Source of the DNA: Thunnus maccoyii | Taxonomy: Eukaryota; Chordata; Actinopteri; Scombriformes; Scombridae | Direction of reading: 5' to 3' | DNA length: 64,000 nucleotides | NCBI RefSeq assembly: GCF_910596095.1 | Contig: NC_056546.1 | Coordinates: 20,860,425-20,924,424, forward strand | In this document: one piece after another, positions 34,901-45,129 of the stretch | Layout: every line of letters begins with the position of its first letter | Position numbering within the stretch: position 1 is the stretch's first letter | The notes under the pieces: model-generated | Seen by the model: only the letters and a program-made list of their open reading frames with translations | Databases searched by the model: none | Told to the model about the DNA's origin: nothing | Translations under genes and position numbers: made by a program

Positions 34901-37401
34901 GTCTTACTTAAAACTGAAATTCTAAATGCGAAAAAGACATTACGATTGTCACTACTATTGCTTCCTTCATTGTGAAATTCTTGGTAGCTGTCTGACATCT
35001 CAGTAGTAAAACTTTTTTTTCCATTAATCTTCAGTATAAAGGTCGCAGCAATGTTCACCTAGGTCCGGAGTTCCTGCTGCAACAGAAATCTGTGGCGATG
35101 AGCACCTTTATCAACACACGGGAAGTGTGTGACCGCTTCAAACTTCCTCCAGGAGAATATGCCATAATCCCCTCAACCTTTGAGCCTCACAAGAACGGCA
35201 GCTTTATTCTCAGGGTGTTCTCAGAGAAACAGGCAGCCTCCAGGTACCTGTGTGAACATACGGCTCTCTCAAATGTCACCTTTAGCTTATACAGCCATCT
35301 AGTGGACAAGGCTTAGATGCTGGCTCCCTTCTCTGGTCTCAGGACTCAGTCCTAGATTCACTTAGTGTGAATGTTTTTTCCTTGCACACCTAACAGAGTA
35401 AGCTCAAACTGTGCATTTCTATTTTTTTCAGTCCACTGGAGGCAAAGATTGATGCTGTAATAGAGGAGGTAAGGAAATACACAGAGTGATAAGCCATTCT
35501 TACATGCAGTAAATGTGAAATGGTTTCCAGAAAACCTTAACATTAGTACTGGGTGGAAATGAAGAAAAATGTGTGACATTCAATTATAAATGTGTCATAT
35601 TAATCTACTGTAATACAAATGCCTATAATAATTTATCTGAAGAGCCCATGCTTTTATCTCACAGGAAGAAATATCAGAGCGTGATGTGGATCCTCATTTC
35701 AAGGAACTCTTCAAGCAGATTGCTGGCAATGTAGGTAACATAAGAACTGACAGTAAATGAAACATATAATCAGCTCTGATCTGGATCAATAATTACAGTT
35801 CAGGTAATAATATACATTTTTCAAATAGGACAGGGAGGTATCAGCCTTTGAACTGATGAAAATATTGAACAATGTCGTCTCTCACCGTAAGTACAATGAA
35901 CAGATTAATTAATTGTATTTTCATTGACTGCAGAGTTGAGGTACCTATGTTTTGTCACTTTCTTGCAGGGTCTGATCTCAAGACAAATGGCTTCAGCCTT
36001 GAGACATGTCGTCTTATTATCAGTCTGCTGGATGTATCCTCTTTTAGGAATAAAATTTTGGAATTTGGGTGCACTATAATTTTGTGAATGATCAATTGAG
36101 TGGAAAATTAAAGACTTTTTTTTTTTTTAAAACAAACAAAACCTTAATATTCTCCAGAAAGATGAAAGTGCCCGTTTGGGACTGATGGAATTCCACATGC
36201 TTTGGAACAAAATCCAGAAATACTTGGTGAGTTGTGATTCATATGAAATGACTGTTGGTCATTTGGGAAAACCTGGCTGTATCTGTTAACACAACACATG
36301 GATGTGTGGGTTTATATAGGAGATCTTCAAAAATCATGACGTGGACAACTCTGGCACCATGAGCTCCCACGAGATGAGAGGCGCTGCCACTGAAGCAGGT
36401 AACACACATTATCACGTGAGCAATCTTAAACACTGGAATAAAACCAAATATACAGATTAAAGTCTTAAACACTGAAACCAATGGTTGTAAATTATGGAAA
36501 CAGGGTCATTTGCATATTTCAGGAGAAACATTAGCATTTTAGATATGTTGCCTGCAGACTAGTATGTCATTATAGTTGACAGACCTGTTTACCAAGTTAT
36601 GAGACACATATTAGAAAAAGGCATTCATGTTTTTCAAGGCAAAATATTTAAATGCAACTTCGTAAACAACCTATGCTGCACATTTTTCTGGGCTCGTTCT
36701 TCTGGACTGCATCTGACCCTGCAGGAACAACTAACTGCATGTTGGCACAGTTGACAGTGTGTGTGTGAGACCTAAACTAACTGGAAGACTGGATAAGCCA
36801 GTTGGAGGACTCCTCCCCCTCACCTAGATTTCATTCATTTCTACTTTGCCACAAGGACAAAACAACATAGGAGAGGCTGTGTAACATAACTCCCCATTTA
36901 TTATCCTGCTAATATCTGACACCTTTCTAAAAACTATACTCCTCAAGGATGTAAAATTATTCGCAACTATGAAACTGACCTTCACAAAAAATTATGATAA
37001 GTGACAGGTGTTTTTCTTCAACAGGTTTCCAGGTGAACATTGCTGTGTTGCAGGCCATTGTCAGTCGTTATGCCGATGCTCAGTATGCCATAGACTTTGA
37101 CAGTTTTGTTGGCTGCCTCATTAAAGTGGAAATGCTCTTCAGTAAGTCTTGATATATCTCATATTGGTCTGGATTAAAAGGCTGTGGCATGTTTGCGTTA
37201 CCAGTGTTTCTTTTCTGTCTCTCAACCAGAAATGTTTAAGGCTCTGGAAAGAGGTGGCTCAGGAAAGATTGAGCTGGACATGCAACAGGTATGTGAACAG
37301 GACAACGACAAAAGCTGCTGGTTTGTTGGCATTCCTTGTTTAAACAGCTTGTTGTGTAATTTTGTTCTCTTTTACAGTGGCTGTGTCTGGCGATCTACTA
37401 G
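31948..37401 (+). CDS. Calpain-2/8-type catalytic subunit, tandem copy 1
   Basis: Coding exons: 31948-32184, 32638-32707, 32924-33042, 33206-33339, 33443-33611, 33733-33816, 33918-34003, 34095-34169, 34346-34506, 34596-34765, 34867-34878, 35035-35243, 35432-35468, 35665-35730, 35829-35886, 35969-36033, 36158-36226, 36320-36398, 37025-37141, 37230-37288, 37378-37401. The sum is 2100 nt, 699 aa, the length of human CAPN2. Ca2+-activated cysteine protease with Cys105 ([12 protein letters not shown]), His262 (KGHAYSVTG) and Asn286 (RNPWGQVEW), the CAPN2 numbering. [15 protein letters not shown] lies in the C2-like domain; penta-EF hands include [12 protein letters not shown] and [12 protein letters not shown]. 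The start [10 protein letters not shown] is the only upstream in-frame Met. The end WLCLAIY* is one residue longer than typical WLxxxL ends. CAPN2 versus CAPN8 identity needs a tree. It is head-to-head with the calpain-1-type gene. Confidence 0.95.
34867..34878 (+). other. 12-nt microexon of tandem calpain copy 1
   Basis: Ile-Pro-Asp-Gln, between tttttacag and gtgagta, phase 0. It is equivalent to the microexons at 20095-20106 and 42926-42937. Confidence 0.9.
36034..36157 (+). other. U12-type intron of tandem calpain copy 1
   Basis: The 124-bp intron begins GTATCCTC. It has a branch-like AACCTTAAT with its A 10 nt before the splice point, and ends in TCTCCAG. A poly-T run lies upstream of the branch site rather than at the acceptor. 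It is at the same position (after Leu-Leu-Asp) as in the other two calpains. Confidence 0.8.
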
Positions 37402-37469
37402 CCCCGGGGACAACACAAGTAAAGATCCCTTCATGATGTCTGCAGGAGGACAAAGTTCAATCAATTAAC

Positions 37470-37475
37470 AATAAA
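37470..37475 (+). terminator. Polyadenylation signal of tandem calpain copy 1
   Basis: AATAAA lies 69 bp after the stop codon. A second one lies at 37515-37520. The next calpain's start codon is about 800 bp away. Confidence 0.65.
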
Positions 37476-37520
37476 TAAGAACTAATTTTTCATCTTTATA
37501 AATTAAGTAAACCCAATAAA

Positions 37521-38280
37521 AATACTTTTCATATACACTCTATATCCTAAATGCTTAAAAATTGGCAAAATGTATGTGGACATTTTAATGGTATTTACTA
37601 AAGATAGCTGTAAGATAACTATAAATGGAAAAAAATAAACCTTTTTTCAGTAGGGAAAAACTTGGTTGGTGTTTTTGCTCTATTAGCCTTTGCAAAACTT
37701 GTGTCAAATGATAAAAAAAAAATAAAGAGACTAAGAAACTATGGCCTCTGGATTATTAGTATTTATAAAATCTTGTACAAATCAGAAATATTAAATGGTT
37801 AACAGATATTGAATGAGACATCTGTAGTGTCTGTGCCTTTCAAATATAATCTGCTGTTGTTGATTGGTTTACAGACAAATGAATAAATGATTAATTGAAA
37901 ACTGTGTTTTCACTGTTTATGATTGTGGATCAGAAATGTAGCACCATGCAAAAGTTACTGTGGTGCATGTAAACATGTAGGTACAGTAAACATGTAGTTG
38001 AGATTTTATTCCACTGATCAAATGTGTTGTTGATCAGCACAAGTTTCACCCATCTATCCTTGTGTGCCACATCTGGGTCATTAATTCAAAGGCAGATGCA
38101 AAGTAGGTTGGATGGAACAGGTGATCCACAGCAGGTTTGCTGTCTGGTATGAACAATAAAGGGTGTGGAGAGAGCAGAGCTGCACACACTATATCACACA
38201 GAACTCGTCTAACCACACACACACACATACTTAGTGACGGTCACAGACAGATATTGTGGAACATCTTTAAATCTTTTAAA
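37521..38280 (+). promoter_or_regulatory. Short intergenic and promoter region between the tandem calpains
   Basis: Only about 0.8 kb separates the end of copy 1 from the start of copy 2. A TATA-like aataaagg occurs at about 38154 and a CA-rich stretch lies at about 38215-38228, inside the presumed 5'UTR. No coding signal is seen. Copy 2's promoter must lie here or within copy 1. Confidence 0.4.
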
Positions 38281-39268
38281 ATGTCTGGCATGGCAGCTAA
38301 GCTTCAGCACAACCGTGAGAAATCACACGGGATTGGATCTAACTCTCAGGCGGTGAAATACCTCAACCAGGACTTTGAGTCGCTGAGGAGAAGCTGTCTG
38401 GAGAGGGGACAGCTGTATGAGGACGAATGCTTTGAGGCTTTGCCCTCATCCCTGGGCTTCAATGAACTTGGACCAAATTCCTACAAAGTTCGGGGCATCA
38501 CCTGGATGAGACCCACGGTGGGTACAGCCTGTATGCTGGACATACAGGCTGCTGATGTGGCTTCAGTACTGGATATACATTCTGGAAAAATACAACCACT
38601 AAGTGTGTTTTATGGAGGGCCTGCACTTGTGTGTAACTCAAAATTGTTTTTTGAACACTAGAAATCAAAGATGAATGTTTTCACATGGGTATTGTTGACA
38701 GCATTTGAGTTTATCTTAATTTGAACTATTTTGTTCATACTCTTTTGCTCCTGGGATGTCAGTCAATAGCCTAAACACTGATTTTTAGAATAAATAGGTA
38801 ATTGCTGCTGTTCAGTGATATAAGCTTGAGTCTGTTTATCAGTGTACCAAATTGTTGATATTTTATCAATGTGCTGAAAAAGTGACAGACTTTAAAAGAT
38901 AGAAAACTGCAAGCAGTCGTCTTTGTAATGCTGAAATTTGCAATATTACAGCATAAATATGGGTATTGATTACATACATTTGCAGTAAGTCTGCATGTAA
39001 TGTAGACATTGTTTTCCTGAAGCGTGTCAGCACCCAAGAGATGTTACATTGAGTAATGAAATGCACAATTATGATATTAAGCAAAACATAGTCATTCAAA
39101 TAAGGGTTTATAACAGAATAGAGGCCAACTAAAAAGTGTTGATGTGAAGAAGTTTTACAATATGGCTCAATTTCTAATATTTGTTTTTTCTCAGGAATTG
39201 TGCTCAAATCCACAATTCATTGTTGAAAAAGCCTCCAGGACTGATATTTGTCAAGGAGCACTTGGTGA

Positions 39269-39321
<53 letters not shown>

Positions 39322-42300
39322 GCACATATAAGCATTTACAACAAAGTCTCACTTTTGACTGATCTACATTTCTAATTGTTATTTTACAGCCGAATCACAT
39401 TCAAAGGCATTTTGAGGCATTTACAATTAGATATTTACATTATTCCACAAAGAACACATATTTCCGTCCTCAGCACTTCCAAAATATTTGAGTGACTTTG
39501 CATGCTTATCTCATATCGTCACAGTTAGCACATTTGACTAAAAGTAAATTAAACTAAGACACTGTAGTTCTGCTTCTCCTCTGACACTGTTGTCTATCTT
39601 TCAGTATTATCTTTATCCCTGGTGACAGTCTTTTGCATGTGATTTTTTAACATTGCACCATTGTAATAACATCTAAACCTCATAACTCCTAGTGAATTCC
39701 TGTGCATAGACACCAGCTGTCAGTATGTACAAAACATCTCCTTCAGTCCTGCACCTCTCTGTCTACACCCAGTGTAGGTGGGTCTGAGTTGCATACATGT
39801 GTAGGTGGGTCTGAGTTGCATACATGTGTGGGCTGTGCTTGCAGCTGATGAGTAATGCGAGACAAGACAACAACTGTGACTTTGCACAACTGAGGTGTGT
39901 GTACAAACAAAATGCATACCTGCTATGTTTTGGAGATGTGTCACTATGACAAAATGAACATGTGAGAACTTGTAACCCTCTGGGGAACATTTTATGCAGG
40001 AGTCCTCTTTTTTCCAACACTGTCATCTTGTGTTCAGGTGACTGCTGGCTCCTGGCAGCTATCGCCTCCTTGACTCTCAACAAACAAGTTCTGTCTCGTG
40101 TTGTACCCCATGACCAAAGCTTTGAGAAGAACTATGCCGGCATCTTTCACTTTGAGGTACTTTGTAACACAGACCTTATGTCCCAATTAACCACAGCTTC
40201 AATCTTTGAGAACTAAAGTAGCACAAACAAATGGACTACTTGTGTCCTCTCTCTGTGATTCACAGTTCTGGCAGTTTGGTGAGTGGGTGGATGTGGTGGT
40301 CGATGATCGCTTGCCCACCAGAGATGGAAAGCTGCTGTTTGTTCACTCAGCAGAGGGCTCAGAGTTTTGGAGTGCACTGCTGGAGAAAGCTTACGCCAAG
40401 TATGGCAGCATGGAAAATTTTTGTTTATTTCAGTATCTCTTTTTCTGGTCTAGTCTGTCATGAACTCTACTCTTTTTACTTACAGGCTAAATGGATGCTA
40501 CGAGGCCCTTTCTGGAGGAAGCACTACTGAGGGTTTCGAGGACTTCACTGGAGGCATTGCTGAGCGTCACGACCTGAGCAAAGCAGATCCCCGCCTCTTC
40601 AAAATCATTAAGAAGGCCCTGGACAGAGGCTCTCTTCTGGGATGCTCCATTGATGTTTGTTTGAGTTTCTTGTTTCACTCTCATGTAGCCTACTTCATGT
40701 CTTCGCTGTATCTGGTGGTTTTTACCTCACAAGCTTTTCCTCTCCACCCCAGATCACCAATGCATCCGACTCAGAAGCCGTCACATATCGCAAGCTGGTG
40801 AAGGGCCATGCCTACTCTGTGACAGGAGCAGAGCAGGTGTGTATTATTATATACATACGACACAGTGGATCACATGGCAAATATGCTTTATGATAGATGT
40901 TAGAATTTGGTTAATTGGGGTTTGGTCTATTTCCTTGTTTTCCCTTTTTTTTGTGTTGTTTCTAGGTTCACAATTTTGTGTTTTTTCTGGTTGAGAGTAA
41001 TTGACTTATTCTGCATCAGGTGGAGTACAGAGGCGACATGGTGCAGCTGATTAGGATTAGAAACCCATGGGGTCAGGTGGAGTGGAATGGAGCCTGGAGT
41101 GACAAGTGAGTATTATACAATTCTGGGGAATTTCAAGGGAAAAACAACGCACATGCTCATATTAGCTCTAATTATTTATCATTGGCATCTACTCCAGAGT
41201 AGGACTAGTGTAGTCTAGGGTCTAGAGTCTAGTCCAGACTGAAATATCTCAACAACTCTTGGATGGATTGTACAGTCATTCATGTTCCCCAGAGGATGAA
41301 TCTTACTGACTTTGGTTTCCTCACTATGAGGTTGACATTTGTGGTTTTGAGTGAAATGTCTCCTCGCACCATCATCTGGTCAAAAATGTGATTTGTTTAA
41401 TAATTTAGTTTATGACCACATACCTGTGATACAAATGTAATAATGTTCTACTCAGCCTCAGTTGTATATGTTGCGTCGTGTTGTTCATGAGAGGACCCAG
41501 CCTGTTTAGAACATCTATCCTTTGTTTGGTGTGTGTTATTCTGTCATGTATTTAACACATACACAACCAGTGGAACGGCTGGTAAGTCCTGAAACAAAAA
41601 GACTGACAGCTTACTTTGTATTCAAGGTGTAGGTGGAGCAGTGTGTGACGTAAAAGTGCAAGTGTTTACCTGTTTGTGCTATGTGTCTGTTGTGTCTATC
41701 TTTAACTAAAAGTGTAATGGCACATTTTTCTAGGTCTTCTGAGTGGAGATATGTGAATAATACTGACCGGGCGAGGCTGACCAACCGCTCTGAAGACGGG
41801 GAGTTCTGGTAACCCAAAAAAATACTTTTCTTCACCAAACACTCATGAACAACATGAATTTAAAAATGTATTTGTCCTACACATAAAAACAGCAAATATG
41901 CAATGTAGTGCAATCAGGTAAATACTGCTTCAATATATGCTACAGGTACATGTGTTTCTTAAAACTTTGTCCACCCATTGTTGTTTGTTGTTTGTGCTAA
42001 ATAGCATTTAGATATTTTAGGAATTTAATCAATGAACTTAACCAATACTTCTTACAACAAGGCAACAGAAAAATGGTAAATAATGTCATAAAGAGAAAAC
42101 TACCAACTATTATTGGCTGACTTCAAACATTTTGGAAATTTCTTTGTAAATTTTACCAAGGAGTGCTAAGGTCAAAGGTCACAATACCAAGAAAATCAAT
42201 ATTCTTGGTTCCTAGTACTGATATACTCTTATATTATTGATACTCCTGTGAAAGAAGAAGATCATACATAGGTAAGAATGTGATATTATCTTTTTTTTTT

Positions 42301-44945
42301 TTTTAAATCTTGCTCCTTACTCCTTTTTTTTCACAGGATGTCATTTTCTGATTTCCTGCGCCAATATTCCCGTCTGGAGATCTGCAACCTCACCCCTGAC
42401 GCACTCTCGGGCGATGAGTACAAGAAATGGGCAGAGTCGGAGTTTGAAGACACATGGAGAAGAGGCGTGTCAGCTGGTGGCTGCAGAAACTATCCAAGTA
42501 TGAACCAGTTTCACAATCATCTCCCTTCAGAATCCACCGCTGGTTTATGTGTTTTAGAAATGATTTTATTGGAAGCAAATGCAAAGGCTGCAGCTATAAC
42601 ACTGTTGATCAATTTCATTCCAACCTTTGCTTCCCTTCCTAGATTCTTTCTGGATGAATCCTCAGTTTGTCATAAAGCTGGGTGAGGTGGATGACGACCC
42701 TGATGATGGTGAGGAGGGCTGCACCTTCATTGTGGGCCTGATGCAGAAGAACAAGCGCCGTAGGAGGAAAATGGGGGAGGACATGGAGACCATCGGCTTT
42801 GCCATCTATGAGGTAACAAGCTGCCTTTAAGATGGCAAAGTAAGATAGTATTCTATTCAGTAGAGACTATTTGTAACTTTATTTTGCACCTATTCTTACA
42901 TTTCATTTATTTTGTCTTTTTTTAGCTGCCTGAGGAGGTATGTGTGCAAAGATGCAGATACTTGGATACTAAGAATGAGTATTCAAAGAATTTGTTGCAT
43001 TTGATTTCAATTTTCAGTCCTGTAAATTCTCTCAAACTATGCTGATATCTAATACAAAAAAGTAGAAGGCAAGAGGGAAGGTATAGGGCGCCCTCATGTG
43101 ACCATACGTGTGTCATTTTCTAGTACTCTGGGAAAAGGCAAGTGCACCTGAAGAAAAATTTCTTCATGTACAACTCTTCGGCTGCACGCTCTGAGACCTT
43201 CATCAATTTGCGGGAAGTGTCCAACCGCTGCTGTCTTCCTCCTGGAGAATACCTCATCATCCCCTCCACCTTTGAGCCCAACAAGAATGGCGACTTTTAT
43301 GTGCGGGTGTTCTCTGAGAAACAGGCTGATTTCCAGTATGTTCCTTTCACAAATAAGTGCCAAGACAAATGGTATGACATGAATATCATAGAATTCCAAA
43401 TAAGTGTATAACTATGACTTCTTGCTGCTTTTAGGGAAATTGACGACCCTGTAGAGTGCCATGTTGAGCAGGTAAAATCATATCCCTTTGATAAAAACAT
43501 TTGAAGATGATATAAAACAACATTGATAATATTTTGAGAAAGAAGTGGAAAAAAATGTTTCTTTGTCATCTCTAGATTCATATTGATGAAGATGATATCA
43601 GTGACAGATTCAAGAGACTGTTTGGACAGCTCGCCGGACATGTAAGTATGCTAAAGATCTGATATATGGTCCTCAATTCATTGTTCTTATGATTTACAAC
43701 GTGTCTGTGTCATATGCTTCTTAGGACGTGGAGATGTCTGCATTTGAGCTGCAAAGAATCCTCAACCGAGTTGTGGTTAAGCGTAAGAGAAATTATCTGT
43801 GTCGCCTATTCCAAACAAGTTCAGTATGCGCAATTATGTGCACCTGACATTAAGAGCAATTTATCCCTGTGTTTCATTTTTAGGAGATGACATCAAAACC
43901 AACGGGTTTAGCCTGGCAACATGCCGCGACATGGTCAACCTGCTAGATGTATCCTTTGCATTTGTCTTCCTTCTTAGTTATGCCAGGAGACATCCAAGAA
44001 CCGTCTATTTCAACTAACAATAAATTGAAATACCCTTACAGTTTTACTTACCATCTGTATGGAGCATGTTACAATTTTCTTTGACATTTTCTTCAAAGAA
44101 AGATGGAAGCGGCAAGCTGGGAGTGGTAGAATTTAAGATCCTGTGGACAAAGATTGAAAGGTTCCTGGTATGTTGTTCTGTTAATATTAACATAGCATGT
44201 ATACCATAGTTAATTAGTGCAATGGTGATAGTATATAATCATTTGTTGGGCTCTCCTTTAGGATCTGTACAGAGAGAGAGACACAGACCAAAGTGGCTGT
44301 ATGAGCGCTTCTGAGATGCGGATGGCAGTGGAGGCTGCAGGTGAGAAGACCATTTAAAAAAATATGTTTCTCTAGGCTACATTTGTGTCCTCAACCGGCT
44401 AAAGTGCAGAGGGACAAGGGTAGAAGATACTGGTTTGACTTGACTGAACTTGAGTTGCATGAAATAATCCAAACATTAAAAAATAATGGATGTACTGTAG
44501 ATTTTTTGTTTAAAGCTGTGTTTTTCTCCCTTGTGTGCTTTTACACATTTTCTCTCAGTTCACCTTGTTGCATTTTGGCAGGTTTCTCTCTCAACAACTC
44601 GCTGCATCAGATAATCGTGGCCCGCTACAGTGAACCAAACCTCACCATTGACTTTGACAACTTTGTGGGCTGTCTGATCCGCTTAGAGTCACTCTTCAGT
44701 GAGTTTTTGTGACCACATTTTTATCTCACAGCCATGCAGACATTATGTAGAATTCTGATGTTTTATTTAATTTACAGACACCTTCAACACCCTGGACAAG
44801 GATGGGTCTGGTGTGATAGAGTTGGGTTTTATGGAGGTAAGAGCCTGTCAGTGATTATGACACAAAAATATGAGGTGATGGTTAATGGACCATAGAGTTA
44901 CGCTTGTGTTTTCATCCACAGTGGCTGAATCTGGCGATGTTGTAG
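38281..44945 (+). CDS. Calpain-2/8-type catalytic subunit, tandem copy 2
   Basis: Coding exons: 38281-38517, 39195-39264, 40038-40156, 40266-40399, 40486-40654, 40753-40836, 41020-41105, 41734-41808, 42337-42497, 42643-42812, 42926-42937, 43124-43335, 43435-43471, 43576-43641, 43725-43782, 43884-43948, 44099-44167, 44262-44340, 44582-44698, 44778-44836, 44922-44945. The sum is 2103 nt, 700 aa. It is a cytosolic Ca2+-dependent cysteine protease with Cys105, His262 and Asn286 all present. [13 protein letters not shown] resembles the CAPN2 N-terminus more closely than copy 1 does. [15 protein letters not shown] lies in the C2-like domain; EF hands include [12 protein letters not shown] and [12 protein letters not shown]. 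The end is WLNLAML*. Exon sizes equal copy 1's except exon 12 (212 versus 209 nt). Exon 4 is unusually similar to copy 1's. Intron 2 opens straight into a long CA repeat. Confidence 0.95.
39271..39327. repeat. (CA)n microsatellite at an exon-intron edge
   Basis: About 26-28 CA units start six bases after the donor of calpain copy 2 exon 2 (exon end 39264, then gtgaga). It ends in CACGCACGCACATATA. CA repeats close to donors can bind hnRNP L and alter splicing; an effect here is inference. Confidence 0.95.
41225..41455 (+). repeat. Copy of the dispersed fish repeat family
   Basis: It carries gaaatatctcaacaactctt, ggatggatt, attcatgttccccagaggat, gaatcttactgactttgg, tgaggttgacatttgtggtt, ttgagtgaaatgtctcctcg and tttatgaccacatacctg. 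The same block order occurs at 52195-52500. It lies in an intron of calpain copy 2. Confidence 0.8.
42926..42937 (+). other. 12-nt microexon of tandem calpain copy 2
   Basis: Leu-Pro-Glu-Glu, between tttttttag and gtatgtg, phase 0 on both sides. Confidence 0.9.
43949..44098 (+). other. U12-type intron of tandem calpain copy 2
   Basis: The 150-bp intron begins GTATCCTTTG, a perfect U12 donor, and has a branch-like TTCTTTGAC (one mismatch to TTCCTTRAY). It ends in CTTCAAAG after about 15 nt. It is at the same codon position as the introns at 18583-18722 and 36034-36157. Confidence 0.9.
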
Positions 44946-45111
44946 AGGAGCTCTGACTGTTTCCAGCTGAAGAATTCATGCTGATGTTGATAAACAGTCA
45001 TCTTAACTGCATATTTGCTTTATATTTGGATAAGTTTGTGTTTTGTGTACAACTTAATCAATGGATACTAAACTTGAAGGAAAATAATTAGTTTTAATTA
45101 TCCACAAATAT

Positions 45112-45117
45112 AATAAA
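45112..45117 (+). terminator. Polyadenylation signal of tandem calpain copy 2
   Basis: AATAAA lies 167 bp after the stop codon, in the context atatAATAAAacc. Confidence 0.6.
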
Positions 45118-45129
45118 ACCAAAATCTCC

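Noticed and set aside
38137-38661. Single long ORF extending calpain copy 2 exon 1 in both directions
   Set aside because: The calpain reading stops matching at the gtgggt donor after 38517. The upstream part lacks the family N-terminus, so the true start is the Met at 38281.
43094-43399. Minus-strand ORF opposite calpain copy 2 exon 12
   Set aside because: It is an antisense shadow of a well-supported calpain exon.
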